From positions 65,467 to 129,466 of the forward strand of contig NZ_JAUNTS010000010.1 of assembly GCF_030538595.1 (NCBI RefSeq): a DNA stretch of 64,000 bases, read 5' to 3'. Below, one piece after another: positions 27,109 through 36,533 of this stretch. Source of the DNA: Kocuria sp. (GTDB taxonomy: Bacteria; Actinomycetota; Actinomycetes; Actinomycetales; Micrococcaceae). Every line of letters begins with the position of its first letter. Within the stretch, counting starts at the first letter, position 1. Position numbers and translations under genes: made by a program. Below the pieces are notes generated by a model that made no database searches, had not been told where the DNA came from, and worked only from the letters and a program-made list of their open reading frames with translations.

Positions 27109-28055
27109 CCTTGAAGCGTCGTGACCTCCTGCGCGGTGCGGGAGGGCTGGTGGTGGGTGGTGTGACGGCCGTGGCGCTGACCACGGCGGTCCCCAGCGGC
27201 ACCGCGCAGTCCCGGGTGGTGGCAGGCCACAGGCGTGCGGGCAAACCGGTGGATCGCGGCCGCGTGACCTGGGGCCAAGATGAACAGCGTCAGACCGGTT
27301 GGCTGTATGTCCCGGACCCGGCGGCATGGTCCGGTGGCTCCCGCACACCCACCTACCCGGTGGCTGTGGTGATCCACGGGGGCTCCTGGAGTGATGACTC
27401 GGATCCCAGCTACATGGCAGATGTTGCCATTGACCTGGCCAGATACGGTCTGGCGGTGTGGGCTCCCACCTACCGTGGATTGGATGGCCCGGGAGGGTGG
27501 CCGCAGACATTCGAGGATGTTTCGGATGCCGTTGATTACGTTGCGCAGTTGGCAGGTCCGGGCCGATTTGAACCGGACCTGCAACAGGTCCACTTGCTGG
27601 GCCACAGCGCCGGTGGGCACTTGGCCACGTGGGCGGCGGGGCGTTACAAGTTGCCGGAGGGAGCTCCGGGCGCGCAACCCCTGGTGAATGCCGCCAGTGT
27701 GACCTCCATGGCCGGGCTGTACGATCTTGCCTTGGCCGAAGAGCTGGACAACGGTGACTTGGTTGAATCCCTGATGGGTGGGGTCACGGCCCAGGAGGAC
27801 CCGCAGCGTTACAACTGGGCTTCACCCATCAATCGCTTACCCATGGAGCTTCCCGTCAACGCCCTGCACGGCACGGCGGACACGGTGATTCCGCTGGAGG
27901 CGGTGGAGGGTTTCTTGAATGAGCTGGAGGCCACGCAGAACCCGGGTGTGGTGGAGGTGCTGGCCGGTGTGGACCACACCGCGTGGACCGATGTCCTGGG
28001 TCAACCGTGGGCGCGCGCCCGTCAGGCATTTCTGGACTGCGTGGTGCAGCCATGA
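27105..28055 (+). CDS. Exported alpha/beta hydrolase, paralogue 1
   Basis: 316 aa, start overlapping the sulfurtransferase stop by ATGA. A Tat-type signal (LKRRDLLRGAGGL) ends near GTAQS. The hydrolase core shows the oxyanion motif VVIHGGSW, the segment GGWPQTFEDVSDAVDYV, nucleophile GHSAGGHLATWAAG, Asp in LHGTADTVIP and His in GVDHTAW. This is the esterase / kynurenine-formamidase-like or BD-FAE-like group; the natural ester is unknown. It is closely related to the next gene and to the pair at 36.5-38.6 kb. Confidence 0.88.
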   Translation: MTLKRRDLLRGAGGLVVGGVTAVALTTAVPSGTAQSRVVAGHRRAGKPVDRGRVTWGQDEQRQTGWLYVPDPAAWSGGSRTPTYPVAVVIHGGSWSDDSDPSYMADVAIDLARYGLAVWAPTYRGLDGPGGWPQTFEDVSDAVDYVAQLAGPGRFEPDLQQVHLLGHSAGGHLATWAAGRYKLPEGAPGAQPLVNAASVTSMAGLYDLALAEELDNGDLVESLMGGVTAQEDPQRYNWASPINRLPMELPVNALHGTADTVIPLEAVEGFLNELEATQNPGVVEVLAGVDHTAWTDVLGQPWARARQAFLDCVVQP

Positions 28056-29032
28056 AGCCACTGCCCCGTAGAGCGTTGTTCACAGCCGGTGCCTTGGGTG
28101 TACTGGCCGGTGCCGGTCTGGCCTCCAGTTCTGTGGTCGGCACTGGTGCAGCTCAGGCCATGGTGGTGGCCGGCCGTACGCGGGCCGGGACCCCGAGCGA
28201 AACCAAGATTCAGTGGGGCGCAGACCCGCAGCGTCAGACCGGTCAACTGTTCCTCCCCGATCCGCAGCATTTCGGCGGTGGGGAAGGGACGACGTCGTAC
28301 CCGGTGATCATGTTCATTCACGGCGGGGGATGGACGGATAAATCCGGTCCCCTGTATTGCCAGGCGGCGGCTCAGGATTTGGCGCGCTACGGCGTGGCGG
28401 TGTGGCTGCCAACCTACCGGGGGACACCGTGGCCGGGAGGGTGGCCCATGACGTTTCAGGATGTTTCCGATGCCCTGGATCACGTGGCTCGCCTGGGTGA
28501 GTACGCGGATTTTCAGCCGGACCTGACGCGCGTTCACCTCACGGGTCACAGCGCCGGTGGTCACTTGGCGGCCTGGGTGGCCGGCCGCGACCAATTACCC
28601 GCTGACATGCCCGGGGGCCGCAACACGTCGTCAGGCGATCCCCACGCCGTCCGCGTCACCGTTCAAAGCACCACCCCTCTGGCGGGAGTGCTGGATTTTG
28701 AGAAAGCTGTGTACGAGGACAACGACAACTGGGTGGTTGACGTGATGGGTGGGCGCCCGGAGGAGGAGCCGCAGCGGTACAAGGCGCTGTCCCCGATTGA
28801 GCAGCTTCCCCTGAACATCCCGGTCAACGTGCTGCACGGCAAGGCGGATGCCACGGTGCCGGTGGCCACGTTGCGCGATTACATCAGCAAGCACGCCCAG
28901 ACCGGCAACACCGGGCGCGTGGTGTTGTTGGACGGGGTGGAGCACAATGACTTTGTGGACATCCACCACCACGCCTGGACCGTGGCCAGGGAGGTGTGCC
29001 TGGCCAGTGTGGGCAAGCCGTACGCAGTTTGA
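28052..29032 (+). CDS. Exported alpha/beta hydrolase, paralogue 2
   Basis: 326 aa, again joined to the previous gene by ATGA. The signal peptide has a PRRALFTAG twin-arginine start and ends GAAQA. Catalytic elements are FIHGGGW, GHSAGGHLAAWVAG, Asp in LHGKADATVP and His in GVEHNDF. It is a tandem duplicate of paralogue 1 in layout. The last six codons form one arm of the 60-bp palindrome at 29015-29074, so this gene end is shared with a terminator. Confidence 0.88.
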   Translation: MKPLPRRALFTAGALGVLAGAGLASSSVVGTGAAQAMVVAGRTRAGTPSETKIQWGADPQRQTGQLFLPDPQHFGGGEGTTSYPVIMFIHGGGWTDKSGPLYCQAAAQDLARYGVAVWLPTYRGTPWPGGWPMTFQDVSDALDHVARLGEYADFQPDLTRVHLTGHSAGGHLAAWVAGRDQLPADMPGGRNTSSGDPHAVRVTVQSTTPLAGVLDFEKAVYEDNDNWVVDVMGGRPEEEPQRYKALSPIEQLPLNIPVNVLHGKADATVPVATLRDYISKHAQTGNTGRVVLLDGVEHNDFVDIHHHAWTVAREVCLASVGKPYAV

Positions 29033-29074
29033 TACCTCATCAGCGCTGATGAGGTATCAAACTGCGCACGGCTT
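29015..29074. terminator. 60-bp palindrome, bidirectional terminator
   Basis: Thirty-base arms meet at 29044/29045 with a single mismatch (position 29022). The structure lies between convergent genes and overlaps the last codons of the hydrolase gene. Its outer sequence with GCAGTTTG resembles the hairpin at 43039-43095. Confidence 0.8.
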
Positions 29075-29086
29075 GGCGTGAACCGC

Positions 29087-29785
29087 TCAGCGCAACAGCC
29101 GTACGACGGCGTCCACGGCCAGCAGGAGCCCCGCTGCCAGGATCAGAGCGGTGGCCAGGGCGTTGACGGCAGGTGCTGCGCGCAGCCATCCGGCCCGCAT
29201 GATCTGTGCCAGACGTCGGTAACGCCCGGCTGCCACGGCCACTGTCAGAATGACCAGGGGAAATTGCGAAAGTGCCGCCCAGAGCACCCACCCCGCTGCG
29301 CTCAGGGGCAGCGGTGCGGAACCGGCTTGCACCACCTGAACGTCAAAAGCTGGGTCCCCAGCCACCACGGCCACAAACCCCAGCGCGATCACAGTCAGGC
29401 CGCGGGATTTCTTGGCTTCCTTTGGATTGGAGCCCTCCGGGGTGTCTTGGATTTTGTGTGATTGAGGACGACGCCGCAGCCGGTGGGCACGTAGCAGGCG
29501 CAGCACACCCCAGGCCAGCAACACCGTGCCCAGCGCCAGCATGATCCAGGCCGCCACGTTCCCGGAGCGGGCAAGGTGCAGCCAGTGGACATCACGGATG
29601 CGTGGGCCCAGGAGGCTGGAGAGCAGCAATCCCCACACGGCGGTCCCACCCACCAGGACGGTGGTGAAAGTCAGGATGGAGCGGCGCCGTGCACCGGCAC
29701 CCAGCGCTCCCAGTGCAATCAGGAACGGTGCCGGGTCAAATCCAGCCAGGCCGGCGGCCGCCGTTGCCAGGAAGAAGTGGATCAC
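29087..29785 (-). CDS. Membrane protein, GAP/LysE-like fold
   Basis: 232 aa with about six hydrophobic segments and a basic cytoplasmic loop (RAHRLRRRPQSHK) in the middle. It has the Pro/Asp-containing first helix FDPAPFLIALGALGAG and repeats the helix pattern in the second half (VVAGDPAFDVQVV). This resembles the LysE/GAP transporter superfamily, but I cannot name a substrate. The GTG start overlaps the stop of the esterase gene (GTGA), so the two are one operon, divergent from lysX. Confidence 0.65.
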   Translation of the reverse strand: MIHFFLATAAAGLAGFDPAPFLIALGALGAGARRRSILTFTTVLVGGTAVWGLLLSSLLGPRIRDVHWLHLARSGNVAAWIMLALGTVLLAWGVLRLLRAHRLRRRPQSHKIQDTPEGSNPKEAKKSRGLTVIALGFVAVVAGDPAFDVQVVQAGSAPLPLSAAGWVLWAALSQFPLVILTVAVAAGRYRRLAQIMRAGWLRAAPAVNALATALILAAGLLLAVDAVVRLLR

Positions 29786-30939
29786 GTTGACTCAGGGGCA
29801 AACCAGGGAGAAACCTGACCAAGCCAGTTCAGGGCGTCCTGTTGTGGAGTGATCCACACGGGTGTGCGGTGCCCGCCGGTCTGGGAGATGTTGGAGACGA
29901 GACTGGTGGGGGCGGTGACGGAAGGTTTGAACTTGTTGAGGGAATCAATGGCCGGCTGATCCTGCCCGGCGGCAAAGGCCCACAACCCGATGTCTGGTTT
30001 CTGCTGCTGGGCCACCTGGTCCAGCAGGTACTTGGGGTCCTTGGGATCATCCTGCTGCTGGCCGGAAGAATATTCCACGTCAAAATAACCGGCCAGTGAA
30101 ATACCCCACCCGTACTGATCCGGGTGGCGCATGGAGATCATGGCCGAACACCATCCACCCGCGCTGTAACCGGTGGTGGCCCAGGCTTTACGGTCGTTGA
30201 CGGTTCGGAGATTGGTGGTGATCCAGGACCGCAAATCCTGTGTGATCCAGGTTTCCCAAGGCCCAGCTTTGCCATCCACGCATTCGGTGTCAGCGTTTTT
30301 GGGGAAGACATCCGGGAAGACCATGATGGGGGCTTGCATGGTCTTGTTCTGGACGTTCTTGAGAACCAGATTGTCAATGTCAAGACCATTTTGGTAAGTG
30401 CTGACAGAACCGGGTACCCCGGGAAAGCCCACCACAACCGGGTAGGAGCGGTCCGAATTGGCCACGTAGCCCGGTGGCAGCCACACCAAGGCATCAACGG
30501 TCAACTGGGTCTTGCTGGTGGAGGTGGGCTTGATGGTGACGTTCAACCACTGACCCGTGCTCTCCCGCGAGCTGACCGAACCCAGCGCCGGATTCGACTG
30601 CGGATTACGTTGCAGATCCGTGAGGGTGCCCCCGGTTTGCTGCTTGTACGTGGCGTTCTGAGCCAGGGTGGACCCGTAGGAATTGGAGTCAATGGTGCCA
30701 ATGTCATTGCTGGCAAACAGATCCCCCCAGGCCCCGTACCAGTTGTTGTCGCGGTTGAGGTACAGGAACGTGGTGGCCAACGCCAGGAAGATCACCAGCA
30801 CCAGGGCCACTGCCTGCTCCACGTACTTGCGCACCCCCGGCCCGCGTCTGCGCGGGACCACCAGCAGGGCCACCAACAACAACAGGACAAACAGCACCGC
30901 GGAGGTGATGAGAATGGGCAGCCCGGTGATGTTGAACAT
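29782..30939 (-). CDS. Membrane-anchored putative esterase, divergent from lysX
   Basis: 385 aa from ATG 30939 with GAGGATT upstream. Two N-terminal helices (ITGLPILITSAVLFVLLLLV and VEQAVALVLVIFLALATTFL) flank a basic loop; the catalytic domain lies outside. It belongs to the esterase-D / antigen-85-like fold: oxyanion region VVGFPGVPGS, nucleophile GYSAGGWCSAM, and a His near SQTGGHRTPVW. The neighbourhood with lysX suggests an aminoacyl-lipid hydrolase that removes lysine from lysyl-phosphatidylglycerol, as is known for partner hydrolases of other aminoacyl-PG synthases. That role is an inference. Confidence 0.82.
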   Translation of the reverse strand: MFNITGLPILITSAVLFVLLLLVALLVVPRRRGPGVRKYVEQAVALVLVIFLALATTFLYLNRDNNWYGAWGDLFASNDIGTIDSNSYGSTLAQNATYKQQTGGTLTDLQRNPQSNPALGSVSSRESTGQWLNVTIKPTSTSKTQLTVDALVWLPPGYVANSDRSYPVVVGFPGVPGSVSTYQNGLDIDNLVLKNVQNKTMQAPIMVFPDVFPKNADTECVDGKAGPWETWITQDLRSWITTNLRTVNDRKAWATTGYSAGGWCSAMISMRHPDQYGWGISLAGYFDVEYSSGQQQDDPKDPKYLLDQVAQQQKPDIGLWAFAAGQDQPAIDSLNKFKPSVTAPTSLVSNISQTGGHRTPVWITPQQDALNWLGQVSPWFAPEST

Positions 30940-31273
30940 GGAATCCTCATGGTGCACGGGCCGCGCAGAGCCCTGGGGTGGCGCGTTGTCCAGTAGCGCT
31001 CCTGTGCGCTCTTCAGCGCCATGGCGGGCACTGTCCTGTTGAATTATGCCCGCAAAGTCTGAGTGCACACATTCCCTGGCAACGCGTGGCCGGGGTGGCG
31101 GCAGTGATCGGAGAGTTTCCGGAAAGCACCCAGGAAACCTGTGTTGGTGTGCCGCTGCTGCGGTTGTCACAGACGTGGAATAGTTGTTGATGCCGATCAA
31201 CGATTCGACCACGTGCCGGTGCCACCGATGTCCTGTCCATCAAGTTGTCCTGTCCATCAACCGGAGGAATTCA
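30940..31273. promoter_or_regulatory. Divergent control region of esterase and lysX
   Basis: This 334-bp region holds both promoters. The only symmetric feature I see is GTTTCC (about 31117) and GGAAAC (about 31134), a 6-bp inverted repeat. GGAGGA (31263-31268) is the ribosome-binding site for the lysX GTG. Confidence 0.4.
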
Positions 31274-34200
31274 GTGTCCCACCCATCACCACCCACACGT
31301 CCCCTTGAACAACGGGACCCGGTGGCGGAGCGCCTGGCGCGGATTCTGACCTGGGTTTGGACGCTGGCTGCCGCTGTGGCCGTGGCGCTGTGGATCCTGC
31401 GCATCACGGGCCCGCTCACGGTGGTACCGGTGGTGGTGTTCGGTGCGTTGAACATTCCCGTCACACCATCTCTGGTGTCAGCCATTTTGGTGGGTTTGGT
31501 GGCTGCGGCCTTGGTGCGCCGCATGCGGCTGGCCCTGCTGGCGGTGATGGCATTCAGCGTGTTCGGGATGATCGTCTCCATCTTGATCCTCACGGACCAA
31601 TGGATCTGGAGCACCAACAATCACGGCATATTTCCCTATGCCGTTCACGTGGCCATAGAAACCACAGGAATTGTGGTGGGTGGTCTGACGCTGATAGCCG
31701 CCATCCGTTCCTGGAAAGCATTTCCGGCGCGGGTCCGCCCCGGGGCGGGATGGGTGGCCGCAGCCACCGGTGCGGTTGGTCTGTTGATTTCATTGGTCCT
31801 GACGCAGGCTTTGATTGTGGCCACCACCCAAGTTGGGTGGACTCAATTTGGGGAACTGGGCCGCGTTTTCTGGGCAGCCATGGGCTCTCATCAGGGCGGG
31901 TGGCGCCATATCGACGCCGTTCCCCCCTGGGTTCCGCAGATCATTGCCATAGTGCTGGCCGTGGTCTTGATCCTGACCGTGTGGACCTTGCTGCGTGCCG
32001 GGCGCAGATCGGCCCAGTGGACGGCCGATGGTGAACTCCACCTGCGGGAACTGCTGGCCCAGCACGGAGACCTGGATTCGCTGGGCTGGTTTGCCACCCG
32101 CCGGGACAAGGAGGTGGTCTTCTCTGCCGACGGTCGCGCGGCCGTCACCTTCCGCACCATCGGCGCGGTCAGTCTGGCCTCCGGGGACCCCGTGGGAGAC
32201 CCCCATTCGTGGCCGGCAGCAATTGCCCAATGGAAAGACCAAGCCCGCCGCTACGGGCTGCTCCTGGGCGTGATCTCCGCCTCGGAAGCCGGTGCCCGCG
32301 CCTACGCTGACCGGGACAGTGACGGCCTGGGCATGGCCGTGACCACCATGGGGGATGAAGCCGTCCTTCACGCGGATCGCTTCACCTTGAGCTCCACCAA
32401 CATGACGGAAGTTCGCCGGGCGGTGCGCCGCGCTCGCCGGGATGGGCTCACGGTCACGGTGCAGCGCCACCAGGACGTTGATCCCATCGAGCTGGCAGAC
32501 TTGGGCGTCTTGGCTGACCAATGGCGGGGGGCAGAACCGGACCGCGGGTTCTCCATGGCGCTCAACAGGTGGGGAGACTTAGGCGATGGGCGCAGCGTCG
32601 TCGTTGTGGCGCGGGATGCCCAAGGCCAGGCCGTGGGGCTGCTGTCCTTTGTGCCGTGGGGCCGGCGGGGGCTGTCCCTGGACGTGATGCGCCGCAGTCC
32701 GCAGGCGCCCAATGGAGTCTCCGAGTTCATGATTGCCGAACTCATGCGCACCGCTGAGCAACTGGGCGTGGCCAAAGTGTCCCTGAACTTTGCCATGTTC
32801 CGCGGCGTGTTTGCGGACGCAGACCGCTTGGGTGCCGGGGCCATGACCCGGTTCAACTCAGGTGTGCTGGGCAGGTTGGACCGGTTCTTCCAGCTGGAAC
32901 GTCTGTACCGGTTCAATGACAAGTTCCACCCCGAATGGGTCCCGCGCTACGTGGTGTACGAAAACCTCCTGACTCTGCCCCGGGTGGCCATTGCCTCCGG
33001 GATTGCGGAGGGCTTTGTCCCGGACCTGTGGCCGCGTTCTGGCCGTGGAGCCACCGGCCATGACGGCCACAGCCTCACCGCCGAGCAGCAAGAACAGATC
33101 AGGCAGACGGAGCAGCGTCTGCTGGAACCGCAGGCTGATGCGGTGCTGAGTGAGCTCGGCCCGCGCCGGACCCCGGAGGAGATTCACCGCAAAGAACATG
33201 CCGATCACCTTGCGGAATGTGGTGAGCCGCCCTGGCCCGTGGGGATTCTGGACGTTGATCCTCTGGCGGTCGCGGTAGAGGCACTGGCCACCCCGGGCCG
33301 CAGCGTGCGGTTCTCCGGCCGGGTGCGGCACCACCGGGATCACGGTGGCGTCCAGTTCCTGACTCTCACGGAGGCTGGTGCCGATCTCCAGGTGGTGATG
33401 GAGCGAGCTGCCGTGGGCCAGGAACAGTTCGAGCTGCTGAACCACACTGTGGACCTGGGCGACATCCTGGTGGTGGATGGCAGGAGCGGGAGCTCGCGCA
33501 ACGGCACCCCGTCCATCCTGGCCAGCGGGTTGACGGTGGCGGCCAAGTCGCTGCGGCCCGTCCCGTTCGCCGGCTTTGAAGACCCGGAGGCGCGGCTGCG
33601 GCGTCGTTCACTGGATCTGGTGGTCCACCCGGACCGTCTGCGGCTGCTGCACCAGCGGGCCACGGTCATCCAGACCGTGCGTCATTTCCTGCTGGAGGCG
33701 GGTCTGCGGGAGGTGGAAACCCCCGTGCTCAACACCGTGCACGGCGGTGCCTCCGCTCGCCCGTTCCGCACCTGGATCAATGCTTACGGCATGGGGCTGA
33801 GCCTGCGCATTGCTCCGGAGCTTTACCTCAAACGGCTCCTGGTGGGTGGATACGGTCCGCTGTTCGAGGTGGCGCGCAACTTCCGCAACGAGGGCGCCGA
33901 TGCCACCCACAACCCCGAGTTCACGGCCCTGGAGGCTTACGTCCCGTGGGCTGACTACACCACCATGCGTCACCTCACGGAGGCCATGGTCAAGGCGGCA
34001 GCCACGGCTCTGTACGGACGCCCCGAACTGCCCCTGGTGGACGTTCACCGCAGCCACTCGAACGGTGATCACACCCGGAACGACGACGCCGCACCCACCG
34101 TGGACTCTCAGACCCCGCAGATTCTGGACATCTCCGGGCCCTGGCGGGTACGGACCGTCACGGAAGCCGTGTCAGAAGCAGTGGGCCAGGAAGTCTCCGT

Positions 34201-34693
34201 GGACACGGACATTGACGTGTTGCTGCAGCTGGCCCGTGACAACAATGTCCCGGTGGGTCCCGCCATGGGGCCCGGTGCGGTGTTGGAGGAGCTGTACGGG
34301 GAGTTGGTGGAACCCAACACCATGGAACCCACCTTCTACTGTGATTTCCCCGTGGAGACCTCCCCGCTGACTGCACCGCATCGCTCCAAGCCGGGGCTGG
34401 TGGAGCGCTGGGACCTGGTGGTGGGCGGCATGGAGTTGGGAACCGCGTACTCGGAGATGACAGATCCCGTGGAGCAGCGACGGCGATTCACCCAACAGTC
34501 CTTGAAGGCCGCCGCGGGTGACCCGGAGGCCATGGAGATTGACGAAGAGTTCCTCAGCGCACTGGAACTTGGCATGCCACCCACCGGTGGGTTGGGCATT
34601 GGGCTGGACCGGTTGGTCATGGTGCTCACCGGAACCACCATTCGGGATGTCCTGGCCTTCCCGTTTGTGCGCCCACGTCCCGGGAGGGACTGA
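31274..34693 (+). CDS. lysX: LysX: MprF-type lysyltransferase fused to lysyl-tRNA synthetase
   Basis: 1139 aa from a GTG at 31274 with GGAGGA six bases before it. Residues 20-235 hold about six membrane helices. Residues about 240-590 are the DUF2156 lysyl-phosphatidylglycerol synthase domain (VSLNFAMFRGVFADADR). Residues about 660-770 are the OB anticodon-binding fold. The class II synthetase core follows, with motif 2 near residue 862 (FEVARNFRNEGADATHNPEFT) and motif 3 near 1105 (GGLGIGLDRLVMVL). It charges tRNA-Lys and transfers lysine to phosphatidylglycerol, giving resistance to cationic peptides. The N-terminal membrane part probably flips the lipid. A separate housekeeping lysS is expected elsewhere. 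Confidence 0.97.
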   Translation: MSHPSPPTRPLEQRDPVAERLARILTWVWTLAAAVAVALWILRITGPLTVVPVVVFGALNIPVTPSLVSAILVGLVAAALVRRMRLALLAVMAFSVFGMIVSILILTDQWIWSTNNHGIFPYAVHVAIETTGIVVGGLTLIAAIRSWKAFPARVRPGAGWVAAATGAVGLLISLVLTQALIVATTQVGWTQFGELGRVFWAAMGSHQGGWRHIDAVPPWVPQIIAIVLAVVLILTVWTLLRAGRRSAQWTADGELHLRELLAQHGDLDSLGWFATRRDKEVVFSADGRAAVTFRTIGAVSLASGDPVGDPHSWPAAIAQWKDQARRYGLLLGVISASEAGARAYADRDSDGLGMAVTTMGDEAVLHADRFTLSSTNMTEVRRAVRRARRDGLTVTVQRHQDVDPIELADLGVLADQWRGAEPDRGFSMALNRWGDLGDGRSVVVVARDAQGQAVGLLSFVPWGRRGLSLDVMRRSPQAPNGVSEFMIAELMRTAEQLGVAKVSLNFAMFRGVFADADRLGAGAMTRFNSGVLGRLDRFFQLERLYRFNDKFHPEWVPRYVVYENLLTLPRVAIASGIAEGFVPDLWPRSGRGATGHDGHSLTAEQQEQIRQTEQRLLEPQADAVLSELGPRRTPEEIHRKEHADHLAECGEPPWPVGILDVDPLAVAVEALATPGRSVRFSGRVRHHRDHGGVQFLTLTEAGADLQVVMERAAVGQEQFELLNHTVDLGDILVVDGRSGSSRNGTPSILASGLTVAAKSLRPVPFAGFEDPEARLRRRSLDLVVHPDRLRLLHQRATVIQTVRHFLLEAGLREVETPVLNTVHGGASARPFRTWINAYGMGLSLRIAPELYLKRLLVGGYGPLFEVARNFRNEGADATHNPEFTALEAYVPWADYTTMRHLTEAMVKAAATALYGRPELPLVDVHRSHSNGDHTRNDDAAPTVDSQTPQILDISGPWRVRTVTEAVSEAVGQEVSVDTDIDVLLQLARDNNVPVGPAMGPGAVLEELYGELVEPNTMEPTFYCDFPVETSPLTAPHRSKPGLVERWDLVVGGMELGTAYSEMTDPVEQRRRFTQQSLKAAAGDPEAMEIDEEFLSALELGMPPTGGLGIGLDRLVMVLTGTTIRDVLAFPFVRPRPGRD

Positions 34694-34782
34694 ACCCCCT
34701 TTCGCGCGGGATTCCCCTGACCGGGCATCCCCGAGGCCCCTGGTCACTGCTGAACCCCCCTTTCGCGGGGGAGTCCCTGACC
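34691..34782 (+). repeat. 32-bp direct repeat 60 bp apart, second copy a terminator hairpin
   Basis: Units at 34691-34722 and 34751-34782 share TGAACCCCC, TTTCGCG and CCCTGACC with a few changes. The second unit forms a CCCCC/GGGGG stem (34756-34760 with 34767-34771) around TTTCGC. The first begins on the stop codon of lysX. Probably the lysX terminator, duplicated. Confidence 0.6.
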
Positions 34783-34798
34783 CATAGACTGCCTTGCC

Positions 34799-36250
34799 GT
34801 GAGTTCGGGCAAACGCGGTCTTGGAGCGGCACGTGGGGCAACTGCCCGCGCGGCCGGTCGAGCCGTTGCCCCCTTCAGCTATCAGGGGTATCCGCGCTTG
34901 GCGTTGGCCATGTTGACCATGGTCATGGGGCAGGGCACATGGGCTGTGACCACCATTTTTCAGGTCATGGCCATTGACGGTTCCCCGGTGGCGCTGTCCA
35001 CGGTCACCGCCATTGGCGCGTCCGGTCTGGTGGTGTTTGCCCTTCTGGGTGGGGTGGCCGCGGATCGGTTGCCGCCGCACCGTGTGCTCCTGGGCGTGAC
35101 CCTGAGCATGACTGCCGCAGTGGCTGTGGTGACCTACCTGAGCCTGACGGGGCTCCTGGCGCTGTGGCATCTCTCCATTGCGGCGTTCATCATCTTTGCC
35201 GGTGTGGGCATGTTCTATCCGTCCTACTCGGCTTCTCTGCCCCGGCTGTTACCCCCTGACAAGCTGCTGGCTGCCAACGGGGTGGAAGGTACAGCCCGTC
35301 CACTGCTGCAAACTGCCGCAGGACCGGCTGCTGCCGGTCTGCTGGTGGCAGCCTGGGGTCCGTGGGCTGGATACGCGGCGGTGACCCTGTGCGGGCTGCT
35401 TTCCGTGGGCACACTGTTCGCTCTGCGTGTGCCCTCCTTGGAAGAGGTGGAGCACGGCAAGCAGGTGGGGCAGCCGGGAGGCGCGGAGAAGCCGGAGGAC
35501 GGCAAGGGCGAACCACAGGAAACACCCGTGCAGACGGGAGCCATCAACATCACCGGAATTGGTGCACAGGCTGCCGCTTCCGGGGCTCCCGTGGAACCTG
35601 CTGCCGCACCCGCGGGTGGAGTGGGCAAAGTTCTGGGAGATCTCCTGGAGGGTGTCCAGTACACCGTGCGCACCCCGTGGCTGTTGGGCACCCTGGTGTT
35701 TGCGGTCATCACCATCTTCTTTTTCCTGGGACCCCTGGAAGTTCTGCTGCCCTTTGTGGTCCGGGACAACTTTGGCGCCGGAGAGGCTGAATTCGGTTTG
35801 CTGCTGGCGGTCACGGGCGTCTCAGCGGCCATCGGAGCCATGATCACCGCCGGATTGCCCTATCCGCGGCGCTATCTGACGCTGATAGTCACGGTGTGGG
35901 GCTTTGGCACCTTGCCGCTGGCCTTTGTGGGTTACACCAATTCCTGGGCCGTGATGGTGGTGATCCTGGTGATTGTGGGTGCCACGGATGGAATCGGGCA
36001 GGTGCTGTGGGGCACTTTGCTGCAACGCCGTGTCCCGGGACGGATGCTGGGTCGGGTCTCCAGCCTGGACTTTTTTGTCTCCTTGCTGCTGTTGCCCGTT
36101 TCCATGGCTCTGGCCGGACCCATGGCTGTGGTCATTCCCATTCCGGTGATCTTTGTGATCGCTGCGATCATCCCAGTGGTGGCTGCCGTGGCGGTGTGGT
36201 GGATTGCCGGCATGGCCAAGGACGAACTGGCCAACCCGCTGCGTGGCTAG
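34799..36250 (+). CDS. MFS transporter (multidrug/efflux type)
   Basis: 483 aa with 12 membrane helices. The start GTG 34799 has no ribosome-binding site but TAGACT eight bases upstream, so it is probably leaderless. Motif A-like GGVAADRLPPHRVLLG follows helix 2. A Glu/Lys/Ala-rich cytoplasmic loop of about 70 residues (EEVEHGKQVGQ, then PVEPAAAPAGGVGK) joins the two halves. The family resembles MFS drug and macrolide-type exporters (EntS/DHA3). Substrate unknown. It follows lysX on the same strand but is separated by a terminator-like repeat. Confidence 0.85.
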   Translation: MSSGKRGLGAARGATARAAGRAVAPFSYQGYPRLALAMLTMVMGQGTWAVTTIFQVMAIDGSPVALSTVTAIGASGLVVFALLGGVAADRLPPHRVLLGVTLSMTAAVAVVTYLSLTGLLALWHLSIAAFIIFAGVGMFYPSYSASLPRLLPPDKLLAANGVEGTARPLLQTAAGPAAAGLLVAAWGPWAGYAAVTLCGLLSVGTLFALRVPSLEEVEHGKQVGQPGGAEKPEDGKGEPQETPVQTGAINITGIGAQAAASGAPVEPAAAPAGGVGKVLGDLLEGVQYTVRTPWLLGTLVFAVITIFFFLGPLEVLLPFVVRDNFGAGEAEFGLLLAVTGVSAAIGAMITAGLPYPRRYLTLIVTVWGFGTLPLAFVGYTNSWAVMVVILVIVGATDGIGQVLWGTLLQRRVPGRMLGRVSSLDFFVSLLLLPVSMALAGPMAVVIPIPVIFVIAAIIPVVAAVAVWWIAGMAKDELANPLRG

Positions 36251-36307
36251 GGCTACATGGCTTGGGGATGAACCTCGTGCCACACGCTGCTCTGAACGCG
36301 CCGCCAT

Positions 36308-36345
36308 ACGCTGAACGTGCTGTCCCACGCTGAACGTGCTGTCCC
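36308..36345 (+). repeat. 19-bp tandem repeat
   Basis: ACGCTGAACGTGCTGTCCC occurs twice in perfect tandem (36308-36326, 36327-36345), with decayed units before and after (from about 36284 to 36362). It occupies part of the 283-bp gap between the MFS gene and hydrolase paralogue 3; I see no gene in the rest of that gap. Confidence 0.85.
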
Positions 36346-36533
36346 ACGCTGAAACGCTCTGAAACACCCTGGCACCTGAACCGGTGTGTGTTCGGGCACA
36401 GCGGGGTAATTCTTGGCATTCAGCCATGGAAAGTGCGCCTGAATAGGGAAGGATGGAATCCTCCCCATTTTTTCCAGCGAAACTTTGCCCGTTCGCTGTA
36501 TGTACTTCTGCCCGCGCCACCACAGGTTGTTGA

